Part shown: in pieces, positions 16,618 to 24,254 of the stretch
How the letters are laid out: each line of letters begins with the position of its first letter
Numbering within the stretch: position 1 is the first letter of the stretch
Position numbers and translations under genes: made by a program
The notes under the pieces: generated by a model
The model's database searches: none
Told to the model about the DNA's origin: nothing
What the model saw: the letters and a program-made list of their open reading frames with translations, nothing else
Source: Deltaproteobacteria bacterium
Lineage (GTDB): Bacteria; Bdellovibrionota; JAJCYS01
NCBI GenBank assembly: GCA_029262815.1
Contig: JAJCYS010000004.1
Span: 1 to 64,000 of the forward strand
Length of the DNA: 64,000 nt
Direction: 5' to 3'

Positions 16618-17886
16618 TCAATCTCGTTCGTCTAAATAAATATTGCCTAAATCATCTCTTCGGTGTAAATGTGGCCATCCATTGGCATCAACCCAAGACA
16701 ATAACTCCTTCTCAACAGCCTCTATGACTTCATTCGCAGCATCGGACGGAAAATGATACACCAACGTGGCCACACGCCCTTTCTTAATTTGATATCGGTT
16801 GTCTTCACGTTTAAAAAGGTTGCCCCAAAAACATAAATAAGGACATTCAGAAAACCAAGGCAGTGGAATTAATCCATGCTCTTTTGTATCAGCTTCTCCA
16901 TAGTCTGTAGTCGCACAAACAATTGCGCCATAGGTCTGTGTCGAGTCAATCGCCATCGATTCATCGTGACGAACAACATCCCAAAGCTTGTTTTTTAAAG
17001 CGGGTAAGATCGTTTGGGCTTCTGGATCTCCGAACCGAACATTAAACTCAAGCACCTGTGGCCCTCTATCTGTAAACATGAGTCCCACGTACAAAATACC
17101 GCGATACCACAGCCCTGCTTCTTTCAGCCCAATTTTTAATCGAGGTATTAATACATCATTCAAAAACGAATCCCAAACGGCTTGAGATTGCTTTGGTATG
17201 GATGCTGGTGTAAACGCGCCCATGCCACCTGTATTGATGCCACCGGCAACTTTTCCTTTAAAATCCATAGAAAATGCGACGGGTAAAATGTCACCATCAT
17301 CATTCAATTGTAAAAATAAGGATCTCTCAACACCAGATAGTACGGTTTCGACTAAAAACGCACCTGTAAAATCAGGACCTAGATTTTTATCTACTTGATC
17401 ATAAAAGGCATCTGCTTCGGGTCGTGAATGAATAATGGACACCCCCTTACCCGCAGCCAATCCATCATACTTCAACACAAAAGGAAAGGAATGTTCATCA
17501 CAAAGTGTCAACAGTTCTTCTTTAGAACGAACTACCCCTATGGGTTGTGCAGTGGGAATCCCATAGGACTGCATCCACTCTTTAGCAAACATCTTACTGT
17601 GTTCGAGTTGTGCCGCTTCAGCACTAGGTCCCCAAAAAGACCACCCTTCTAAATCATCTCCAAATCCAGCATAGGCTTCTGAACCACAGATGAGTACACG
17701 CTCAGGTCCAACGGATTCACCATATTTTACAAGATCATCGAAAGTATCAAAACATAGCCCTAAATTTGAAAGGAAATCATTACCAGGATAAAAACTCAAC
17801 ACAGCATCAGGTTGCTCTTGCTTCATTCGCCATGCAAGTGCATGCTCTCGTGAGCCGGACCCTAAAATCCCGACAAAAGCTGCCAT
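16618..17886 (-). CDS. purD: Phosphoribosylamine-glycine ligase PurD
   Basis: 422 residues from the ATG at 17886, where the family N-terminus FVGILGSGSREHALAWR begins. The frame extends 23 codons further upstream, but that would overlap the GYF-like gene more deeply and does not fit family length. ATP-grasp features include FVLKYDGLAAGKGV and the magnesium site LEFNVRFGDPEAQ. It makes glycinamide ribonucleotide. It overlaps the upstream small gene by 25 bases, which fits translational coupling. Confidence 0.95.
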   Translation of the reverse strand: MAAFVGILGSGSREHALAWRMKQEQPDAVLSFYPGNDFLSNLGLCFDTFDDLVKYGESVGPERVLICGSEAYAGFGDDLEGWSFWGPSAEAAQLEHSKMFAKEWMQSYGIPTAQPIGVVRSKEELLTLCDEHSFPFVLKYDGLAAGKGVSIIHSRPEADAFYDQVDKNLGPDFTGAFLVETVLSGVERSLFLQLNDDGDILPVAFSMDFKGKVAGGINTGGMGAFTPASIPKQSQAVWDSFLNDVLIPRLKIGLKEAGLWYRGILYVGLMFTDRGPQVLEFNVRFGDPEAQTILPALKNKLWDVVRHDESMAIDSTQTYGAIVCATTDYGEADTKEHGLIPLPWFSECPYLCFWGNLFKREDNRYQIKKGRVATLVYHFPSDAANEVIEAVEKELLSWVDANGWPHLHRRDDLGNIYLDERD

Positions 17887-18164
17887 TTGCGCCACCCCCA
17901 AATAATCAGAAATGCACCCAAAGTCATAGCCAACACTATCAGAACACCCGTCCAAACCATTTTCTGTTCACGTGGGTGTTGAGTACTTGGATTACTCGAT
18001 GACCATTTTTCAACAAAACTCTCGTAAGACACCCATCCTTCTTTAGGTAAAATGACATATTGCGCATCTAAGTCCAAATTCGGTTTCATAACTACAAATT
18101 CATGTTCAGTCAATGGGCCAATCACTTTGCCCCCCTGGCAAACCACCATGAATTCAGATGCCAT
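17862..18164 (-). CDS. Small GYF_2-like domain protein with C-terminal membrane anchor
   Basis: 100 residues. Residues 1-60 resemble GYF_2-type domains (FMVVCQGGKVIGPLTEHEF, then ILPKEGWVSYESF), which bind proline-rich peptides. Residues about 68-92 form one hydrophobic helix (MVWTGVLIVLAMTLGAFLIIWGW). So this is a tail-anchored inner-membrane protein with a cytoplasmic GYF-like head. It sits inside the purine operon, overlapping purH by 11 bases and purD by 25. GYF domains also occur in AgmX-type proteins of the gliding machinery; no direct link is shown. Family call is moderate. Confidence 0.6.
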   Translation of the reverse strand: MASEFMVVCQGGKVIGPLTEHEFVVMKPNLDLDAQYVILPKEGWVSYESFVEKWSSSNPSTQHPREQKMVWTGVLIVLAMTLGAFLIIWGWRKWQLLSGF

Positions 18165-19698
18165 GAAAAAAGACCCTCGACCCTGTTAACACAAGAGAAA
18201 TATCTTGATTTTTAGCAGCTTGAATAACCTCAGCATCTCGCTTGCTGCCACCAGGTTGAACCACAATGTCAATCGGCGAGTCTGCCAATGCATGGATGTT
18301 ATCAGCAAAGGGCATAAATCCATCGCTAGCCAGAACAACAGGTCCCTTCACATCTGAATGATTTTTCAACTGATTCACAGCATGTGTAATCGCATGAACA
18401 CGATTGACAAATCCAAGCCCCAATCCGAGTGTTCCTTCATGATTTGCGATACAAATAGCATTACTATGTAAATGAGACACCACTGCAATCGCTTTTTGTA
18501 TGATAGGTGTTGCACGATCAATCCGATTTTGGTCTCCATGAACAACCCAATTCGTAGGGTCTAGCGCTTTTCGAAGAGCTACGCCCTTTTCCAATCGAAT
18601 AGTGCCAAAACAAGATTGATGAAGTTGCTGAGTAAACACAATCGGATCGATGTCTATATTTGGCAATACGCACATACGTTGCTGTGGACGAGCTTTAAAC
18701 CAAGTACTATCATGTTCCTTTGAATCACTTGGGTATACCAAAAGATCAAAAAACAACCCTTGGAATGTATCAGCTATGCTTACCGGTGGAGGTTTGTTAA
18801 ATACGACCACCCCTCCATAAGCACTCAAGGGATCACATTGATATGCTTTTTCAAAAGCAGCTTCCAAACTTTCATCACTGTATCCAACACCGCATGGATG
18901 GTGGTGTTTCATAATACAAACAGAATATCGTGCCCCAAGATTGTGTACGAGAGATAAGGCTTGATGTATATCCATAGCATTATTCCAAGAAAGCTTAAAA
19001 CTCTCGGGATAGCAGGTAAGTGCATCAAGGGAGATAACTTCATGTGGGGCATGATCATGCCAAAAGGTGCGATTCATCACCGTAGCTGTCTCTTCGGGAT
19101 TATCGCCATATCGCAAAGGGGTACCCCCTAACTCAAGCGCTATTTGATGGTTTACGGATGCCATCATATGAAATACATCTGATGCACATTTTCTTTTTTC
19201 AGCACTGGGCAGATTTGAAATCCAATCTCTTAAAACAGATGACTCTGTGTAAGTGGTCAGAAGTCGTGACAAAGTTTGAGGCTGGAAGATTGGCAAGCAG
19301 GTTGCGCAATTTTTTGCGGCTGCACGGAGTGCAGCTGGCCCCCCAATATCAATTTGATCAAATCCAAATTCTTCATTGGTTTGGACTTTATAAATATCGA
19401 CAATGGCCATATCGAAAGGGAATATCTGAGCCTCTTTGAGTTCAGTCACTTCTTGTTCATCCCCCTGGTCAGCTAACAATGCAGCATAAATATTGGGATG
19501 AAGGGATTTAACTTTACCCCCTAAAAACTGAGCCTCAATACCAATGTCATGAAGGGATGATACATCACATCCCAAGTCTCTTAAGAAAAAAGCAGTTGAA
19601 GCAGTTGCAATCCATTTTGGCTTCAATGCTTCATTAATTTCTTGGATAACTTCAGTCCAAGGCGTCTTATGCGCCAAACTACAAAATATTCGCCCCAC
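18154..19698 (-). CDS. purH: Bifunctional AICAR transformylase/IMP cyclohydrolase PurH
   Basis: 514 residues from a GTG at 19698, which has a strong GGAGG site and lies one base after the alr stop. The longer frame to 19815 adds sequence foreign to PurH. The N-terminal IMP cyclohydrolase part has STAFFLRDLGCDVSSL and the GGKVKSLHPNIYAALLA motif. The transformylase part has the Lys-His pair in MKHHHPCGVGYS, where the usual KHxNPCG asparagine is histidine. It performs the last two steps of IMP synthesis. Confidence 0.93.
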   Translation of the reverse strand: MGRIFCSLAHKTPWTEVIQEINEALKPKWIATASTAFFLRDLGCDVSSLHDIGIEAQFLGGKVKSLHPNIYAALLADQGDEQEVTELKEAQIFPFDMAIVDIYKVQTNEEFGFDQIDIGGPAALRAAAKNCATCLPIFQPQTLSRLLTTYTESSVLRDWISNLPSAEKRKCASDVFHMMASVNHQIALELGGTPLRYGDNPEETATVMNRTFWHDHAPHEVISLDALTCYPESFKLSWNNAMDIHQALSLVHNLGARYSVCIMKHHHPCGVGYSDESLEAAFEKAYQCDPLSAYGGVVVFNKPPPVSIADTFQGLFFDLLVYPSDSKEHDSTWFKARPQQRMCVLPNIDIDPIVFTQQLHQSCFGTIRLEKGVALRKALDPTNWVVHGDQNRIDRATPIIQKAIAVVSHLHSNAICIANHEGTLGLGLGFVNRVHAITHAVNQLKNHSDVKGPVVLASDGFMPFADNIHALADSPIDIVVQPGGSKRDAEVIQAAKNQDISLVLTGSRVFFHGI

Positions 19699-19699
19699 C

Positions 19700-20872
19700 T
19701 TACTTATCCTCCCATGCTCGATGAATACCAGGATGTAGCCTACAAAGCAACTCATAAGGAATGGTTTGCGCAAGTTTTGCCAACTGAGCCACATGCGTAG
19801 CTCCAGTGTGATCAACAGAATTTGAGATCAGGCAAACACGCTGATTACGAAGTTGTTCATCCGCAAGCGGAATATCAGTCAAGTCAATGGCCATCAAATC
19901 CATCCCTACCCGACCCAGCACTTGGGCTGAGTATCCTAAAATTTCTACCCGACCTACGTTGCTCAAAGCAACAGGATATCCCAAACGGTACCCCACAGGC
20001 AAAATGCCTACTCTAGAGTCTCGCGCAACATGGGTCATATGTACATAGCCCACACCAGCACCACGAGTAATGTGTTGAATATATTGTAAGTGTGTATACC
20101 AAGCCAAAACAGGTTTCAGACTCGGATGTGCTAACCCACCACACAAGCCGATCCCAATTCGTACCAATCCAGTTTCATCGCGAAGTAAGTTATTTAATGT
20201 GCCCGACGTATTTGAAATATGGCTTTCGGTTGATATCCCTTTGGATTTTGCCAATCGGACACATTCTCGAAATCGCTCACATTGCATCACAGTTGCTCTG
20301 TCTTGTGGGCTTTCACTTTTTGCAAAGTGAGACATCACGCCTATACGATAAGTTGTAGGTAATTCAGGCAGCTTGTCTAAGATTATTTTGAATTGTAACG
20401 GAGATAGACCTAAGCGACTCATTCCTGTATCAACTTTGATATGCACCTGGATGCCATTTTGAACAAATGCTCGGTACTCTTTCAAATACAATTCGCAATC
20501 AGGTAGGCTGTTGAGGCACGGCTCAACCCGGAGTTGTAACACCTCATCAAGACAAAAGGGTAATGGATCACACAGTAAAATAATTCGACTCTGAGGTGCC
20601 AGATACCGAACCCATTTGGCTTCTTCAATTTTTGAAACCGCAAATGTTTGTATCCCGAGGTTGATAAGCTCTGCGACCATTAAGTGCATGCCATGACCAT
20701 ACCCGTCCCCTTTGACGACAGCACATAAGGTTTTTGTAGGGGTCGCAAGGAGGCTTTTAAAATAATTTATGTTGTGTGCTAAATGAGCTTTACTAAGTCC
20801 GATCGAAACGGCTTTATGTGCTTCATAGACAGAAGGCGCGTCAATTGTATGAGATCTAATATCCAATTTCAA
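19700..20872 (-). CDS. alr: Alanine racemase
   Basis: 390 residues. The PLP-binding lysine is in TLCAVVKGDGYGHG near residue 54. Other family parts are KVDTGMSRLG, SHFAKSE, VRIGIGLCG and GRVGMDLMAIDLTDI. It makes D-alanine for peptidoglycan. It is the first protein gene after tRNA-Thr and directly abuts purH, linking wall and purine synthesis in one transcript. The promoter upstream of the tRNA (21114-21141) is the nearest clear one. Confidence 0.95.
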   Translation of the reverse strand: MKLDIRSHTIDAPSVYEAHKAVSIGLSKAHLAHNINYFKSLLATPTKTLCAVVKGDGYGHGMHLMVAELINLGIQTFAVSKIEEAKWVRYLAPQSRIILLCDPLPFCLDEVLQLRVEPCLNSLPDCELYLKEYRAFVQNGIQVHIKVDTGMSRLGLSPLQFKIILDKLPELPTTYRIGVMSHFAKSESPQDRATVMQCERFRECVRLAKSKGISTESHISNTSGTLNNLLRDETGLVRIGIGLCGGLAHPSLKPVLAWYTHLQYIQHITRGAGVGYVHMTHVARDSRVGILPVGYRLGYPVALSNVGRVEILGYSAQVLGRVGMDLMAIDLTDIPLADEQLRNQRVCLISNSVDHTGATHVAQLAKLAQTIPYELLCRLHPGIHRAWEDK

Positions 20873-20967
20873 AACTCACTGAAATAAATCGGGTTCGGCT
20901 TCCATATTTTGTCTTCCTAAATACACCTAGATCGTTCTCAAGCGGCAAGACCTAAGATGGAAAAGAC

Positions 20968-21043
<76 letters not shown>

Positions 21044-21094
21044 CCACCATATAATCTGTATCCACAGACCTGTAACAGAACAAAAGTCACCCTT

Positions 21095-21141
21095 CTGGCA
21101 AGCCTGCCAGCCTATTATACACGCTACACATACAGAAACAA
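21095..21141 (-). promoter_or_regulatory. Promoter of tRNA-Thr and the alr-pur genes, with hairpin at transcript start
   Basis: On the minus strand TTGTTT (21141-21136) and consensus TATAAT (21119-21114) are 16 bases apart, about 70 bases before the tRNA. Right after the -10 comes a perfect hairpin CTGGCA-GGCT-TGCCAG (21110-21095) in what would be the first bases of the transcript. The next clear genes downstream are the tRNA and alr. Confidence 0.6.
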
Positions 21142-21148
21142 TATCCTG

Positions 21149-22666
21149 TCATCCAGTAGGTTTCTTGGGCTTATATAGAGGCACATGCCCCTCTGGTGGC
21201 TCAGCACAATGGACAGCGTTACGCGTCGATTCCTTAATGATATAGAGTGCATCATCTGCACTTTTCAAAAGCACTTTAGGGTCATTCGCTACCTCAGGAA
21301 AGGCACTCACACCGATGGATATGGTGACTTTGCCTAAAGGCTGGGTTTCTTCATTCGGAAAAGGAGCTTCTTCAATTGCTTTTCGTAGGTTTTCAGCTCG
21401 CTCACGCGCTTCTTCCAGAGTTGCATGGGGTAACGCGACCACAAATTCTTCCCCACCATATCTCGCAATAATATCAGTGGGGCGAAACTCTTTTCGTATA
21501 ATTTCAGCAACTTGTCTAAGAACCTTGTCTCCGTTAGGGTGCCCATGGGTGTCATTGTATTTTTTAAAATGGTCAATATCTAAGAAAATGAGCCCCAAGG
21601 AATGCTTCAACCGTTCTATGCGGTTAAATTCCCCATTAATACGTTGATGGAAGTATCTAACGTTATATAGACCTGTCAGCCCATCCCGAACAGCCATTTC
21701 AGTAATTTTTTCATGTAGGGTGGCATTTAAATAACTGATACCAAAGAAATTTATCAGCTGGTCCATGAGATGATGTGCTGGAAAGTCCGATTCGTTTGCA
21801 ACACCCAACACAAAAACACCTATGGGTAGGTCTTTTGCCATGACAGGAAATCCTTTAGCTACGGGAACCTGGAGTGCTTGTTTAAATTCATCGCTTTGAA
21901 CAAATGTTTCAAAGTAATCAAGAGGGTTACGCTTACCCCGTAGCCCAATCTCTAACTTTAAGTCCTCACCCTGCTCTTCTTGAGATTCTAAAATGAGTGT
22001 ATCTGTTGTTTCCTCATATCTTAAAAAGAGACTCTGATTCAATTGAAATGCCTCTTTAAAAAATTGGCTGGCAGCTCGTACGACATCCCTAGGGACAAGT
22101 TTTGTTCTGAGTAATTTTGTCAGCCTAATAAAGTCGTTTTGTTCCTGTTGGAACTGGAAAGCTTCTTCATGGGTCTCGTCGCTGAGTTTTTTCAGTTCAC
22201 GCCACTTTCCACGCCAATACCCTTTTTGAACGCCGAGAAATACTTTATGTGCTGAATGTAAAAAAGCGCTTTCACACCCTGATTGTGAATACTGAACCCC
22301 ATGCAGTAATTTGCCTGTCACCTTCAACACAGGTGGAGAGTCTTCATGGGCGGGCGAAACAATAAAAAAATATGGCCGTTGATCACGTTTTAAGATGTTG
22401 TTTGAAAATTCCAAAAATCTTCGGATACTTATATCACTATCGCCTACATAGCCATACAGATGAGAGATCATCTCATTAGGTTCTGGTACAACTTCATCTA
22501 TTTGTGAAAAAGGTATACACTTCAAACCCTTAACGTCATATCTATTGATAGCTTCTTGGATTTGTTTTTCCTGAACCTCTTGGCCATCATAGAAAACAGA
22601 AACCAATAACTCAGGGTAAAGGTGTTTATAGGGATCGGCTGGGTCATAAGTCATGAAAGTCGCCAA
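21149..22666 (-). CDS. GGDEF diguanylate cyclase with N-terminal sensory regions
   Basis: 505 residues. The C-terminal 170 form a GGDEF domain with LIFLDIDHFKKYNDTHGH (magnesium site) and RYGGEEF (active site). RPTD, five residues upstream, is the RxxD product-inhibition site, so an active, feedback-controlled cyclic-di-GMP synthase is likely. Residues about 190-310 look like a GAF-type domain and the first 130 are unrecognised. There is no membrane segment. It ends the long translation operon, overlapping the 82-residue gene by 16 bases. Confidence 0.9.
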   Translation of the reverse strand: MATFMTYDPADPYKHLYPELLVSVFYDGQEVQEKQIQEAINRYDVKGLKCIPFSQIDEVVPEPNEMISHLYGYVGDSDISIRRFLEFSNNILKRDQRPYFFIVSPAHEDSPPVLKVTGKLLHGVQYSQSGCESAFLHSAHKVFLGVQKGYWRGKWRELKKLSDETHEEAFQFQQEQNDFIRLTKLLRTKLVPRDVVRAASQFFKEAFQLNQSLFLRYEETTDTLILESQEEQGEDLKLEIGLRGKRNPLDYFETFVQSDEFKQALQVPVAKGFPVMAKDLPIGVFVLGVANESDFPAHHLMDQLINFFGISYLNATLHEKITEMAVRDGLTGLYNVRYFHQRINGEFNRIERLKHSLGLIFLDIDHFKKYNDTHGHPNGDKVLRQVAEIIRKEFRPTDIIARYGGEEFVVALPHATLEEARERAENLRKAIEEAPFPNEETQPLGKVTISIGVSAFPEVANDPKVLLKSADDALYIIKESTRNAVHCAEPPEGHVPLYKPKKPTG

Positions 22667-22899
22667 GGTTCAATCTTCAATGATACGACCGTGTCAGGGC
22701 TTTCTTCACCAAATTGCCACGTAGGCATTTTCTCTGTCTCGATCAGGTCTCGTTGTCTTCTATCGTAAGGCAAATGCGGAGAGGATCCATTAAATTTCTC
22801 TTGCATGCGATCTAATAAATCACATGATTCGTGGTCTTCAGGGTCGAACTTTGGCCATGAAAGCCACGTTTTTATAATTGTATCCTTCCAGTCTCCCAT
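22651..22899 (-). CDS. Small conserved-looking protein of unknown function (82 residues)
   Basis: An 82-codon gene between the hydrolase and the GGDEF protein. Its ATG overlaps the hydrolase stop (TAATG) and its end overlaps the GGDEF start by 16 bases, so it is translated as part of the operon. The sequence is soluble, rich in Trp, Asp and Pro (MGDWKDTIIKTWLSWPKFDP), with no domain I recognise. Tight coupling to a diguanylate cyclase makes a regulatory partner conceivable, but that is only context. Confidence 0.7.
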   Translation of the reverse strand: MGDWKDTIIKTWLSWPKFDPEDHESCDLLDRMQEKFNGSSPHLPYDRRQRDLIETEKMPTWQFGEESPDTVVSLKIEPWRLS

Positions 22900-23774
22900 T
22901 ATGATGAAGGTCTATGCCCTACCAACCAGGTTAGCATATCTTCAAAAAAGGCATCTCTATTTTTGTCATGGTGGATTTCGTGAGCCGAGTTAGGGTAGAT
23001 TTTAAATTGTGCACGATTTCTTGTTGCAGGATCCTGACTCAGGTATCGTTTTAAATTTAATGTCCCTTCCGGTAGTGCAATAGTGTCTTTTTCTCCATGG
23101 GCAAAGAAGAATTGAATGTGTGGAAATCGATTTAAGATGGTACTCATCATCTTCTCATAGTGTCGACCCATCTCTAACATACTGAAATAGAGGCGAATCG
23201 AGATACGGTCATGGACATAGGGGTCTGAGATATATCGTTTTTGTTCTTCTACTTGTGTTGAGATTTGCGTTGCATTAAGTCCGTTGCCTAACACAAGTCC
23301 AGCTGCTAAGCGTTTTGCAATGGGCAAAATGAGTCTTTGGATAGAATTAGGTTTTTTGCCCAATACGATGGGCAGACCGGAAAGAAAAAAAAGAGTTGGA
23401 AAGTTTTTGGGCCACGTTTTCTCTTGATACAACAAAGTCAACATAACCAATGTGCCCATGCTGTGAGCCCATACAAAGTCTAAGGGCTTGCTGTTCCATT
23501 CAAAACTCCGTTTCGTGTCCCTAGCAAAATCTTCTAATCCTTCAGAAACAAATCCACGTTTCCCATCGCTTTGGCCATGCCCAAGATGGTCCCAAGCCAA
23601 AATACTTTGAATACCCCCATGTTCAAGCAAAACAGGAATTGCGCCGTGATACCGACCCGAATGTTCACCTTTTCCATGAACGATAGCTCCGCGAAGCCCT
23701 CCCGTGTTCCCAAGATGTTCCCATTGTTCGAGATAAATTCCGTCTTTAGTCACCTGATTAACGGTAATGCTCAT
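22899..23774 (-). CDS. Alpha/beta hydrolase, monoacylglycerol lipase/lysophospholipase type
   Basis: 291 residues with the serine-aminopeptidase-like hydrolase pattern. The oxyanion region is AIVHGKGEHSGRY, then WDHLGHGQSDG; the nucleophile is in WAHSMGTLV, the acid probably in HGEKDTIALPEG, and the base in NSAHEIHHD. This pattern is typical of enzymes acting on monoacylglycerols or lysophospholipids; the actual substrate is unknown. There is no signal peptide. It lies 6 bases after dut and is coupled to the next gene by TAATG. Confidence 0.85.
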   Translation of the reverse strand: MSITVNQVTKDGIYLEQWEHLGNTGGLRGAIVHGKGEHSGRYHGAIPVLLEHGGIQSILAWDHLGHGQSDGKRGFVSEGLEDFARDTKRSFEWNSKPLDFVWAHSMGTLVMLTLLYQEKTWPKNFPTLFFLSGLPIVLGKKPNSIQRLILPIAKRLAAGLVLGNGLNATQISTQVEEQKRYISDPYVHDRISIRLYFSMLEMGRHYEKMMSTILNRFPHIQFFFAHGEKDTIALPEGTLNLKRYLSQDPATRNRAQFKIYPNSAHEIHHDKNRDAFFEDMLTWLVGHRPSS

Positions 23775-23780
23775 ACCTTG

Positions 23781-24254
23781 TTATTCGGATTTCGAGGCCT
23801 CAACTTGAATGCCACCTGTCGATCCAAATCCCCCTTGTCCTCTCTTTGTATCATCTAATGACATCTGTCGAAATGAAACCCGTATTGTTGGCATAAATAC
23901 AAGCTGAGCAATACGGTCTCTTGGAGAAATGGTGACGGGCTCCTGGCTCAAGTTCATGAGAAGTACTTGTACCTCACCACGATAGTCTGAGTCTATGGTC
24001 CCAGGTGCATTCAATACGGTAATACCCTGTTTCCATGCGAGACCACTACGCGGCCTAACCTGAGCTTCATACCCTGGGGGGATTGCAAGCGACACGCCGG
24101 TTTGAATACTCAGACGGGTCAACGGCTCAAGCACAACTGGGCTTTCCAGGGATGCAAAGACATCATACCCGGAAGCCCCTTCACTCATTCGCTGAGGCGT
24201 TTGTGCGCGCTCATTCAGTAATTGAAACGCAACTTCTAGAGATTCACCCGCCAT
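23781..24254 (-). CDS. dut: dUTP diphosphatase
   Basis: 157 residues with all five trimeric dUTPase motifs in order: ASGYDVFAS, RPRSGLAWK, GTIDSDYRGEVQVLL (uracil-binding hairpin and catalytic Asp), DRIAQLVF and RGQGGFGSTG (phosphate-binding tail). It removes dUTP and supplies dUMP. Its start overlaps the pnp stop by one base, a common neighbour pair. Confidence 0.96.
   Translation of the reverse strand: MAGESLEVAFQLLNERAQTPQRMSEGASGYDVFASLESPVVLEPLTRLSIQTGVSLAIPPGYEAQVRPRSGLAWKQGITVLNAPGTIDSDYRGEVQVLLMNLSQEPVTISPRDRIAQLVFMPTIRVSFRQMSLDDTKRGQGGFGSTGGIQVEASKSE

Noticed and set aside
21315..21647. 110-codon plus-strand frame within the GGDEF gene
   Set aside because: Antisense to a conserved catalytic domain; no own signals.
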